A stretch of 40,233 nt of DNA from an uncultured Clostridium sp. (lineage in GTDB: Bacteria > Bacillota > Clostridia > Lachnospirales > Lachnospiraceae), in NCBI RefSeq assembly GCF_900547735.1, contig NZ_URHZ01000053.1, forward strand, positions 1 through 40,233, written 5' to 3'. The notes under the pieces were generated by a model, which saw only the letters and a list, made by a program, of their open reading frames with translations, ran no database searches and was not told where the DNA came from. The translations under genes were made by a program, and so were the position numbers. Positions 33,523-40,233 of this stretch are shown one piece after another. How positions within the stretch are numbered: position 1 is the first letter of the stretch; every line of letters begins with the position of its first letter.

Positions 33523-35046
33523 ATGATTTTTCTGGACGGCAACAGCCTGACAATTGATCAGGTAGTGGAAATTGCCCGCAATAAGGCAGAAGTGGGCTTA
33601 AGCGAAGAGGCCAAAAAAAATATTCAGATCTCCCGTGATATCGTAGAGAAAAACATTGAAGAAAAGAAAGTTATTTACGGACTTAACACAGGTTTTGGTA
33701 AATTCGTAAATGTGGCAATATCAGAAAATGAACTGGACAAACTGCAGTTGAACCTGATCTTATCCGACGCCGTAGGCGTAGGCGATCCATTTAAACAGGA
33801 CGTTACAAGAGCTATCATGCTGCTGCGTGTAAATGCTCTGGCTAAAGGATTCTCCGGTATCCGTTTATCTACCGTAGAGACCCTGATTGCCATGATTAAC
33901 AAGGGCGTTCATCCTGTTATCCCGGAGAAAGGCTCCGTAGGTTCCAGCGGCGATCTGTGCCCACTGGCTCATATGGTTCTTCCGATGATCGGAGAAGGCG
34001 AAGCAGAGTACGAGGGTAAAGTAATGGAAGGCCGCGCAGCAATGGAAGCAGCCGGAATCCCCGTAGTTACATTAAAAGCAAAAGAGGGCCTGGCTTTAAT
34101 CAACGGTACCTGCGCTATGCTTGGCGTAGCCAGCCTGGCTATCCATGATGCTGAAATTTTGACAAAGATGGCAGATATCACTTCTGCTCTTACCGTAGAT
34201 TCCCTGGAAGGCATTATCGACCCATACGATCCAAGAATCCAGATGGTTCGTCCTCACAAGGGCCAGGTTGACGTTGCCGCCAACATGCTTCAGCTTTTAC
34301 AGGGCAGCAAGCTGACAACCAGACAGGGACAGATCCGTGTACAGGATGCTTATTCCTTACGCTGCCTGCCTCAGATTCACGGCGCAAGCCGCCTTGCATT
34401 CGACTATGTAAGAGGCGTAATTGAGACAGAGATCAACTCCGTAACAGACAACCCAATTATCTTCCCGGATAACGGCGACATCTTCTCCGGCGGAAACTTC
34501 CACGGACAGCCTGTTGCTATCGCTATGGATACTCTGGGAATCGCTATGGCAGAGTTTGCAAACGTTGCAGAGCGCAGAATTGAGCGCCTTGTTAACCCAC
34601 AGCTCAGCGGACTTCCGGGCTTCTTATGTGTAGAAGAAGGAATCAACGACGGATTCATGGTTGCACAGTACGCTGCGGCAGCTCTCGTATCCGAGAATAA
34701 AGTTCTGGCTCATCCGGCCAGCGTAGACAGTATTCCGACATCCGCCAACCAGGAAGACCATGTAAGTATGGGTACCATCGCTTCCCGTAAGGCAGCAACC
34801 ATCATCGACCATGCGGAGCATGTACTGGCCATCGAGCTTATCTGTGCCGCACAGGCTGCTGATTTCAAGGGCGCCGACAAACTCGGCAAAGGCACAAAGG
34901 CCGTTTATGACCTGGTACGCCGCGAAGTATCCTTCATGGAAACAGACCGCGCTATCTACAAAGACATGAACAAGATCTTCAAAGTATTAAAAGACGGCGA
35001 ATTTGTTGAAGCCGCAGAAAAAGCTGTTGGTAAACTGGCTTTATAA
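33523..35046 (+). CDS. hutH: Histidine ammonia-lyase with SSG in place of the ASG cofactor triad
   Basis: First step: histidine to urocanate and ammonia by the self-made MIO group. From ATG 33523 it has 507 residues, the usual length. An in-frame TTG at 33505 lies in the ribosome site GGAGGG. The active-site stretch GSVGSSGDLCPLAH shows S141-S142-G143, where nearly all family members have Ala-Ser-Gly. Y52 (YGLNTGFGKF), the Asn of LINGT, QDAYSLR, NFHGQ and NQEDHVSMG match canonical HutH. In LNLILSDAVGVG residue 82 is Asp where known bacterial HutH has His (His83 of the Pseudomonas enzyme). Codon use is highly biased like hutU. It is a single-gene unit with its own SARP-type promoter and a large terminator hairpin after it. 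Confidence 0.9.
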   Translation: MIFLDGNSLTIDQVVEIARNKAEVGLSEEAKKNIQISRDIVEKNIEEKKVIYGLNTGFGKFVNVAISENELDKLQLNLILSDAVGVGDPFKQDVTRAIMLLRVNALAKGFSGIRLSTVETLIAMINKGVHPVIPEKGSVGSSGDLCPLAHMVLPMIGEGEAEYEGKVMEGRAAMEAAGIPVVTLKAKEGLALINGTCAMLGVASLAIHDAEILTKMADITSALTVDSLEGIIDPYDPRIQMVRPHKGQVDVAANMLQLLQGSKLTTRQGQIRVQDAYSLRCLPQIHGASRLAFDYVRGVIETEINSVTDNPIIFPDNGDIFSGGNFHGQPVAIAMDTLGIAMAEFANVAERRIERLVNPQLSGLPGFLCVEEGINDGFMVAQYAAAALVSENKVLAHPASVDSIPTSANQEDHVSMGTIASRKAATIIDHAEHVLAIELICAAQAADFKGADKLGKGTKAVYDLVRREVSFMETDRAIYKDMNKIFKVLKDGEFVEAAEKAVGKLAL

Positions 35047-35133
35047 GCCTTTACAATATATTCAACCTATCCTTATTAAGGCTGTCCATGGACCCTCGAA
35101 TACCGGGGCAGCCAAACTCACTGAACTTTGAAC

Positions 35134-35190
35134 CCATAAAAGCCAATACCGGTCCTGCGTAACAGCAGCGGCCGGTATTGGCTTTTATGG
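35134..35190. terminator. Large bidirectional hairpin between hutH and glycerate kinase
   Basis: A perfect 19-bp stem (35134-35152 with 35172-35190, arms from CCATAAAAG to ATACCGG and its complement) with a 19-base loop. A weaker hairpin, GGCTG...CAGCC (about 35082-35113), stands before it. They separate two convergent genes. Confidence 0.8.
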
Positions 35191-35249
35191 TGATAACAGT
35201 AGTTATGGCGGTGTTGGACATCCGCGGCATTCTGTATGCAGTATATAGA

Positions 35250-36395
35250 TTACCGCTCCTTCAGGGTATGAATCAGCCGAAATACCTGCTCCGCCGTATC
35301 CGCCAGATTCCGCCTCGCAGTCTCCGTCTCCATCGCCTCATCCAGGCTGACCACGGTCCGCAGAATCGGGAAAAATGCATCGATGCCCTCCGCGTTACAG
35401 GCCACCGCGTCTCTGGTCACACAACCGGACAATCCAATGACCGTTTTCCCGTACTTCTTTGCCGTCCGCGCCACTCCGATGGGAGCCTTTCCCATCACGG
35501 TCTGGCCGTCCAGCCTGCCCTCTCCGGTGATAACGATATCGGCATCCCTGACATATTCGTCCAGCCTGGTTTCATCGAGCACAATCTTCACTCCCGATTC
35601 CAGAACCGCGTTTGTGAAGCCGAGGAATGCAAAACCAAGGCCTCCGGCCGCTCCCGTTCCCGGATAATTCGGATCGGCATTCGGGTATTTCTCCTGCGCT
35701 AGCACGGCGAACCGCATCAGCCACTCATCCATCCGGCGGATCATATCCGGATCCGCACCTTTCTGGGGGCCGAACACGGCGCTGCATCCCTGCTCCCCGC
35801 AGAGGGGGTTCGTCACGTCACAGGCAATCCGGAACGTGCACTCGGATAGCTCCGGCAGCACGTTGTCATCGGTGATGGATGTGATTTTTTCAAGACCGGC
35901 GGCGCCGAAGGGCACCTGTGCGCCGTCTCCGTCCAGGATCCCGTATCCCAGCGCCTGCAGCATTCCCACGCCTCCGTCATTGGTGGCGCTGCCTCCGATT
36001 CCCACGACAAATCTCCGGCAGCCGTTTGCAATTGCATCTTTGATTACTTCCCCGACTCCGTATGTAGTCGCATAGAGCGGATTGCGCTCCGCGTCTGAAA
36101 CCAGGGTGATTCCGGCGGCTCCGGCCATCTCGACGACCGCAGTTCTGCTCTCCTTAATAATCCCGTACTCACAGTCCACCGGCTTCCCTAATGGACCGGT
36201 AACGGTGACTTTCCTGAGCATTCCGCCCATTCCGCAGGCCAGGGCCTGCACGGTCCCCTCTCCTCCGTCGGCCAGGGGGCGCACACAGACGGCGGCATCC
36301 CCGTATACTCTCCTGATGCCCTCCGCAGCCGCCTCTCCGGCCTCCAGGGAAGTCAGGCTGCCCTTCAGTGAGTCAATTGCAATTGTTACCTTCAT
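35250..36395 (-). CDS. glxK: Glycerate kinase (GlxK/GarK type, glycerate 2-kinase)
   Basis: Phosphorylates D-glycerate with ATP, by family to 2-phosphoglycerate. From ATG 36395 it has 381 residues, the normal size. Signatures: MKVTIAIDSLKGSLTS at the N-terminus, GIGGSATNDGGVGMLQALG, GTGAAGGLGFAFLGF, and ITGEGRLDGQTVMGKAP. The frame is open to 36491, but that stretch lies in the rpiR-like gene; GGGAGGAG fits ATG 36395. The gap to the RpiR-family gene is 19 bases, so the two form an operon. A D-2-hydroxyacid dehydrogenase 2.7 kb upstream could supply glycerate from hydroxypyruvate. Confidence 0.92.
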   Translation of the reverse strand: MKVTIAIDSLKGSLTSLEAGEAAAEGIRRVYGDAAVCVRPLADGGEGTVQALACGMGGMLRKVTVTGPLGKPVDCEYGIIKESRTAVVEMAGAAGITLVSDAERNPLYATTYGVGEVIKDAIANGCRRFVVGIGGSATNDGGVGMLQALGYGILDGDGAQVPFGAAGLEKITSITDDNVLPELSECTFRIACDVTNPLCGEQGCSAVFGPQKGADPDMIRRMDEWLMRFAVLAQEKYPNADPNYPGTGAAGGLGFAFLGFTNAVLESGVKIVLDETRLDEYVRDADIVITGEGRLDGQTVMGKAPIGVARTAKKYGKTVIGLSGCVTRDAVACNAEGIDAFFPILRTVVSLDEAMETETARRNLADTAEQVFRLIHTLKER

Positions 36396-36414
36396 CCTTC
36401 TCCTCCCGTCAAAA

Positions 36415-37263
36415 TCAGAATTTATTTTCCGCCGTCGCCTGCCTCGTCTGCTGGACGGCCCGGTATGACTTCTCATAATTTTTAAACGCAATAATCGACA
36501 CCATGGAATCGATCATGGACAATTGGGCGATTCTCGTACTCGCGGATTCGGAGCGGAACATGGTTTTCTCCGACGCTACATACAGCGAAATGTCCGCGGT
36601 GTTGGCAATCGGCGTCTTTCCCTGCCCCGTCAGCGCGATTGTCGTAGCGCCGTTGTCGTGGGCCAGCTTCAGCCCGCTCAGTATATTGCGGTTACTGCCA
36701 GAATGGGAAATGCAGATGGCGACGTCTTTATCCGTCAGCAGAGATGCCGCCATCATCTGCAGATCGATGTCGTCATGGACAAATGACTGGACGCCGATTT
36801 TCATGAGCTTGTGCTGCATATCCTTTGCCACAATCAGGCTCCCGCCGCTGCCCATGGCCAGAACCTTGTCCGCCCTGCTGATGGCCTCGCAGGCCGCCTC
36901 CATATCGCTAAAATTAATCAGGGAGAACGTTCTGTTGAGAGCCGCCATCTCCAGATTAAATATCTTTTTGCAGATTGTCTCCACATCGTCGTTCTGCTCC
37001 AGGCTGGGGTTGAAATAGCGGTCACGCGGCAGAATGTCACGCGCCGCGCTGATTTTAAAATCCTGGAATCCTTTATAGCCCAGGCTCTTGCAGAAACGGA
37101 CGACCGAGGCGTCGCTGACTCCGGCTTTATCAGCCAGCTCCGACACGTTATAATTCAGTGTCTCATTATAATTGTCAAGTACGTATTTCGCTATTTTACT
37201 TTCACTGTTGGTAAGCAAATGCATACTGCCCTTTATTTTTTCTTTGCAGCTTACTTCAATCAT
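36415..37263 (-). CDS. RpiR/MurR-family regulator with SIS domain
   Basis: Regulator of 282 residues. The N-terminal HTH_6 domain (1-77) includes NVSELADKAGVSDASVVRFCKSLGYKGFQDFK. The SIS sugar-phosphate-binding domain (about 125-255) has AMGSGGSLIVAKD and CISHSGSNRNI. Members sense phospho-sugars or related metabolites. It is directly upstream of the glycerate kinase gene, so control of that gene and perhaps of itself is likely. Its upstream region carries three inverted repeats that could be its operators. SD AGGGGG. Confidence 0.92.
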   Translation of the reverse strand: MIEVSCKEKIKGSMHLLTNSESKIAKYVLDNYNETLNYNVSELADKAGVSDASVVRFCKSLGYKGFQDFKISAARDILPRDRYFNPSLEQNDDVETICKKIFNLEMAALNRTFSLINFSDMEAACEAISRADKVLAMGSGGSLIVAKDMQHKLMKIGVQSFVHDDIDLQMMAASLLTDKDVAICISHSGSNRNILSGLKLAHDNGATTIALTGQGKTPIANTADISLYVASEKTMFRSESASTRIAQLSMIDSMVSIIAFKNYEKSYRAVQQTRQATAENKF

Positions 37264-37588
37264 GCAAATTCCCCCTATCTTTTTTGACGCCGCCGTTTAC
37301 CCCTGCGGGCTTTACGGCGGCAAAGATGCGCAGTTACAATATTGACTCTAAACAGTTCCATTATATCATATCCACTCCGTGGATATGAGTCTCCGACGGA
37401 ATGCAGCGCCCGAATTTCTGCGGTGAGCGCAGAAACCGGAATGAGCAGATATAATGTCTGTAACACAGACATTATATCATACAATTATTCCTGCATGGAA
37501 GAATTCTGTATCTGTTCACTATATGCTCGGACGCATAAATATGACCGGGTGCGGAGCAAACCACAGCTTATGCTTAATCCATTGCCGA
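37264..37588. other. Intergenic region upstream of rpiR-glxK with three palindromes
   Basis: 325 bases. It contains CATATCCAC-TCC-GTGGATATG (37367-37387), TTTCTGCG-GTGAG-CGCAGAAA (37415-37435) and a 31-base palindrome with 14-base arms around AAC (37448-37478). The 12-mer CATTATATCATA occurs at 37359-37370 and 37470-37481; on the minus strand each is a TGATATAAT extended -10 candidate. No gene is seen. Confidence 0.65.
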
Positions 37589-38902
37589 TTAATCCGTATA
37601 CCCCGGTTTTCCGAGAAGGGCGAACATATTGGATTTATACATTTCCACTCCCGGCTGGTTAAACGGATTGATGCCCGATATATAGCCGCTGACCCCGATT
37701 GCAAACTCAAAGAAATAGAAAAGCTGCCCCAGCCAGTATGCCGACTGTTCCGGTATCCGCACAATCAGGTTGGGGACGCCACCCTCAACATGCGCCTTCA
37801 TCGTTCCCTTCATTGCGCTCCTGTTGACGAAGTCAAGCGTCTTTCCATCCAGATAATTCAGGCCGTCCAGGTCTTTTTCTTCTCTTTTGAGCGTAATCTC
37901 CGCCCCGGATTTTTCAATTTCAAACACCGTCTCAAACATGATGCGGGAACCGTCCTGGATAAACTGGCCCAGGGAATGAAGATCGGTTGTCATATTGACC
38001 GAGGCAGGGAAAATCCCCTTTCCCGACTTTCCTTCGCTCTCCGCAAAAAGCTGCTTGCACCACTCCGCGATGTACTGCATGTTCGGTTCATAATTGACCA
38101 GAATCTCCACCGCCTTCCCTTTCCGGTGAAGGAGATTTCGGACTGCCGCATAGAGGAGCGCCGGATTTTCTTCCAGGGGCGCGCCGAGAGCCGTTTTTCT
38201 CATATCGGCGGCTCCCTGAAGCAGGTCATCCACGTCGATACCCGCCGCCGCAATGGGAAGGAGTCCCACCGGAGTCAGAACGGAAAACCGGCCGCCCACA
38301 TCATCTGGAATGACGAAGGTCGGGTATCCCTCCTCGTCCGCCATCTGTTTCAGCGCCCCCCTTTTTCGGTCCGTTGTACAGTAAATCCGGTTTTTTGCCT
38401 CATCTGCGCCGTACTTCTCCACCAGGAGCTCTTTAAAAATCCGGAAGGCAACCGCCGGTTCCGTGGTTGTGCCCGATTTGGATATTACGTTGATGGAAAA
38501 ATCCTTTCCGGCAAGCTTACTCTTAATATTTTCAATATAGAGGGAGCTCAGATTGTTGCCCGCAAAGTAAAGTTCTGTTTTACCTTCCCTGTCAGTCTCT
38601 TCCGGCCGGTTTGCCGCTAAGAGTTCATACGCCGCGCGCGCACCGAGGTAGGAACCGCCGATTCCGATTACAAGCAGAACGTCCGAATCCTTCCGAATCT
38701 TTTCCGCCGCCTTTTTGATTGCCGCAAACTCTTCTTTATCATAGTCCTCCGGAAGATCGAGCCAGCCCAGATAGCCGCTGCTCTCCCCTTCCCGGTTTAC
38801 CAGCAGATTCCTCGCGTTCCGGACGGTAGGTCCGAAACAACCAAGTTCGTCACTGTCTAAAAAATTCATTGCATTTTCATAATTAAACTCTAATGTCCTC
38901 AT
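37589..38902 (-). CDS. pgi: Glucose-6-phosphate isomerase
   Basis: Glycolytic enzyme converting glucose 6-phosphate and fructose 6-phosphate. From ATG 38902 it has 437 residues, typical of Firmicute Pgi. Landmarks: VIGIGGSYLGARAAYELL, NVISKSGTTTEPAVAFR (phosphate-binding), DDVGGRFSVLTPVGLLP with the P-Gly-Gly-Arg-type signature, and AEWCKQLFAESEGK with the catalytic-type Glu. GGAGG precedes ATG 38902 well; an earlier in-frame ATG at 38938 has no good site. It lies between the dehydrogenase and rpiR-glxK units on the same strand but has its own surroundings of hairpins, so independent transcription is likely. Confidence 0.95.
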   Translation of the reverse strand: MRTLEFNYENAMNFLDSDELGCFGPTVRNARNLLVNREGESSGYLGWLDLPEDYDKEEFAAIKKAAEKIRKDSDVLLVIGIGGSYLGARAAYELLAANRPEETDREGKTELYFAGNNLSSLYIENIKSKLAGKDFSINVISKSGTTTEPAVAFRIFKELLVEKYGADEAKNRIYCTTDRKRGALKQMADEEGYPTFVIPDDVGGRFSVLTPVGLLPIAAAGIDVDDLLQGAADMRKTALGAPLEENPALLYAAVRNLLHRKGKAVEILVNYEPNMQYIAEWCKQLFAESEGKSGKGIFPASVNMTTDLHSLGQFIQDGSRIMFETVFEIEKSGAEITLKREEKDLDGLNYLDGKTLDFVNRSAMKGTMKAHVEGGVPNLIVRIPEQSAYWLGQLFYFFEFAIGVSGYISGINPFNQPGVEMYKSNMFALLGKPGYTD

Positions 38903-38968
38903 ATTATAACCTCCATAATGAAACAGTGAAAAGCACACTCTGTAAACTTTACGCCGCCCGCCAACCGA

Positions 38969-39003
38969 ACGGCAGCCCGTATCCCCGGCGGGCAGGCTGC
39001 CGT
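38969..39003. other. Hairpin upstream of pgi
   Basis: A perfect 9-bp stem, ACGGCAGCC (38969-38977) and GGCTGCCGT (38995-39003), with a GC-rich loop. It lies between the dehydrogenase terminator and the pgi start and may be part of the pgi leader or a second terminator. Confidence 0.4.
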
Positions 39004-39010
39004 CTTTAAA

Positions 39011-39052
39011 AGAAAAAGGGGTATCTTCCAGCTTCCGCTGTAAAATCCCCTT
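39011..39052 (-). terminator. Terminator of the 2-hydroxyacid dehydrogenase gene
   Basis: On the minus strand AAGGGG (39052-39047) pairs with CCCCTT (39021-39016), with an inner GC-rich CAGC/GCTG stem, and runs into TTTCTTTT. Confidence 0.7.
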
Positions 39053-39066
39053 CTCATCATTGCCTG

Positions 39067-40020
39067 TTAATTCACCACATTGATTGGATTTCCGGCAAGG
39101 AAAGCTTTTAAGTTGTCTACAGCCAAATCCATCAGCCGTTTTCTGGATTCTCTCGGAGCCCAGGAGATGTGGGGTGTGATAAAACAGTTTTCCGCTTTCA
39201 GGAGAGGATTATCCATACTGATTGGCTCCGCCCCCACCACATCCAGTCCGGCGGCATAGACCTTTCCCTGGTTCAGGGCCTCCGCCAGATCCTCCTCGTT
39301 AATCAGAGGACCTCTGGAATTATTGAGAATAATCACACCGTCCTTCATTTTATCAATCGTCGCCCTGCAGATAAGACCGGTGTTCTCCGGCGTCAGAGGA
39401 CAGTGGAGTGCAATCACATCCGACTGGGCAAGAAGCTCATCAAGGCCGACGTACTCACCCAGTTCCCTGCCTTCCTCACACGGATAACCATCATAAGCAA
39501 TGACACGCATCCCCATAGCTTTTGCAATCCGGCCCGTCGCCCTTCCAATCCGGCCGAAACCGATAATGCCCATGGTCTTACCGGCCAGTTCAATCAGGGG
39601 GTAATCCCAGAAGCACCAGTCCTCGTTCGATGACCACCGGCCCTCATGAACCGCATTGCTGTGATGTGCCACATGATGGCAGATTTCAAGCAGAAGGGCG
39701 ATGGCGAACTGTCCCACTGCGTCCGTTCCGTAGGTGGGGATATTCGCAACCACCACTCCCGCCTCTTTGCATGCTTTTATGTCAACTACATTAAATCCGG
39801 TAGCCAGTACGCCGACATATCGGATGCTTTTGCAAACATCCAGCGTTTCCCTGCTGATCGGTGTCTTATTGATAATAACGATCTCCGCGTCTCCGATTCT
39901 CTCCGTGATCTGATCCGCCGGAGTTCTGTCGTATACGGTAACCTCGCCTAACGCTTCAAAACCTTCCCAGCTCAGATCTCCGGGATTTTCTGTATATCCG
40001 TCCAGAATTACAATTTTCAT
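39067..40020 (-). CDS. D-2-hydroxyacid dehydrogenase (glycerate dehydrogenase/hydroxypyruvate reductase-like)
   Basis: NAD(P)-dependent oxidoreductase of 317 residues. The dinucleotide fold is GIIGFGRIGRATGR (GFGRIG at 154-159), and the catalytic set is R236 (NNSRGPLI), E265 (GAEPI) and H284 (TPHISWAP). The closest type by overall look is hydroxypyruvate reductase/glycerate dehydrogenase, but lactate or other 2-oxoacid substrates are possible. With glycerate kinase downstream, a hydroxypyruvate to glycerate to phosphoglycerate route is plausible. It has its own promoter and terminator. Confidence 0.88.
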   Translation of the reverse strand: MKIVILDGYTENPGDLSWEGFEALGEVTVYDRTPADQITERIGDAEIVIINKTPISRETLDVCKSIRYVGVLATGFNVVDIKACKEAGVVVANIPTYGTDAVGQFAIALLLEICHHVAHHSNAVHEGRWSSNEDWCFWDYPLIELAGKTMGIIGFGRIGRATGRIAKAMGMRVIAYDGYPCEEGRELGEYVGLDELLAQSDVIALHCPLTPENTGLICRATIDKMKDGVIILNNSRGPLINEEDLAEALNQGKVYAAGLDVVGAEPISMDNPLLKAENCFITPHISWAPRESRKRLMDLAVDNLKAFLAGNPINVVN

Positions 40021-40060
40021 GTCTCAGCCTCCTGATTTGATATTTATTGTTCCTGTCTGA

Positions 40061-40089
40061 ATTATGTTATTGTTCACTCCCAATGTCAA
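40061..40089 (-). promoter_or_regulatory. Promoter of the 2-hydroxyacid dehydrogenase gene
   Basis: On the minus strand: TTGACA (40089-40084), 17 bases, CATAAT (40066-40061), 41 bases before the start codon. Nearly consensus. Confidence 0.8.
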
Positions 40090-40212
40090 TTAGATAATTT
40101 TATGCACCTATGGTTAGATCGTAACAGTTCTGCATTTAAATAGGGATTTAATTGAGGAATGAGAACGCCGCCGGTGACGGTCGGGGTTCGGGATGGTGAG
40201 AGGGAGGCTGTG

Positions 40213-40227
40213 AGTCTTCAGTCCCGG
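40213..40227 (+). repeat. Third copy of the GTCTTCAGTCCCG intergenic motif
   Basis: AGTCTTCAGTCCCGG matches the ends of the 28196-28397 element over 13-14 bases. It follows a G-rich stretch, as the 28196 copy does. The window ends before any partner arm could be seen. Confidence 0.55.
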
Positions 40228-40233
40228 TTTGCA

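Noticed and set aside
23357..35046. An ergothioneine degradation cluster instead of a histidine one
   Set aside because: HutH, HutU and HutI are unusual enough to raise the idea, but ftcD and the cyclodeaminase fit formiminoglutamate from histidine, and no thiol-handling enzyme is present. It stays a weak alternative.
36396..36491. An N-terminal extension of glycerate kinase
   Set aside because: The extra codons overlap the end of the RpiR-family gene and are Arg-rich without family match; a good ribosome site precedes ATG 36395.
37454..38620. A 388-codon open frame on the plus strand opposite pgi
   Set aside because: Antisense shadow of a clear glucose-6-phosphate isomerase; composition is Arg/His/Leu-rich, as shadow frames are.
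1..40233. CRISPR arrays, tRNA or rRNA genes, prophage or intact insertion sequences
   Set aside because: I looked for regularly spaced repeats, RNA gene signatures, transposase or integrase proteins and phage genes and found none.

Overview
The window looks like chromosomal DNA of an anaerobic, low-to-mid GC Firmicute, most likely a Lachnospiraceae/Clostridium cluster XIVa type gut bacterium. The reasons are strong AGGAGG-type ribosome binding sites on almost every gene, the mix of two-component, RpiR, MerR, LysR and BTAD regulators, many secondary carriers, the folate (formimidoyltransferase) branch of histidine breakdown, and a DUF6323/DUF6179-like pair. The genus is an inference. I saw no rRNA, tRNA, CRISPR, prophage or transposase gene.

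Layout. 1-6.1 kb: a two-component system followed by an MBOAT O-acyltransferase and its DHHW/AlgX-like partner, probably one operon for acylating a cell-surface polymer. 6.1-10.5 kb: a MerR regulator, then a nitrilase-family amidase, a YjiH-like membrane protein and an EamA exporter behind a promoter with a MerR-type 19-bp spacer. 10.6-14 kb: an esterase/metallo-hydrolase operon divergent from an SLC13-like carrier; a 71-bp near-perfect palindrome between them carries two mirror-image promoters. 14-17.7 kb: MATE exporter, DUF4026 protein and LysR regulator in one operon. 18 kb: a small lipoprotein.

18.7-35 kb is the core: three transcription units for histidine catabolism. One is a leftward operon (YfcC-type carrier, M20 amidohydrolase, GltS-like carrier). 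The second is a rightward operon hutU-hutI-fchA-like-ftcD. The third is hutH alone. Beside hutH, and divergent from it, lies a 971-residue regulator with a winged-helix/BTAD (SARP-like) head, an AAA/STAND ATPase and TPR repeats. All three units start from promoters of the same unusual build: two TCGACA-like heptamers 11 bp apart, then exactly 8 bp, then a TANACT -10, with no good -35. That is the architecture known for SARP activators, so the regulator next to hutH very probably controls all three units. HutH, HutU and HutI each also lack residues that are otherwise nearly invariant in their families. The end product predicted by ftcD and the cyclodeaminase is glutamate plus one-carbon folate and ammonia; the GltS-like carrier could export glutamate, the YfcC carrier could import the substrate, and the M20 enzyme could release it from an acyl or peptide conjugate.

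35.2-40 kb: a leftward set of D-2-hydroxyacid dehydrogenase, glucose-6-phosphate isomerase, RpiR regulator and glycerate kinase, pointing to hydroxypyruvate/glycerate use. A short intergenic repeat (GTCTTCAGTCCCG) occurs as an inverted pair near 28.2-28.4 kb and again at 40.2 kb, and a diverged version may open the window.
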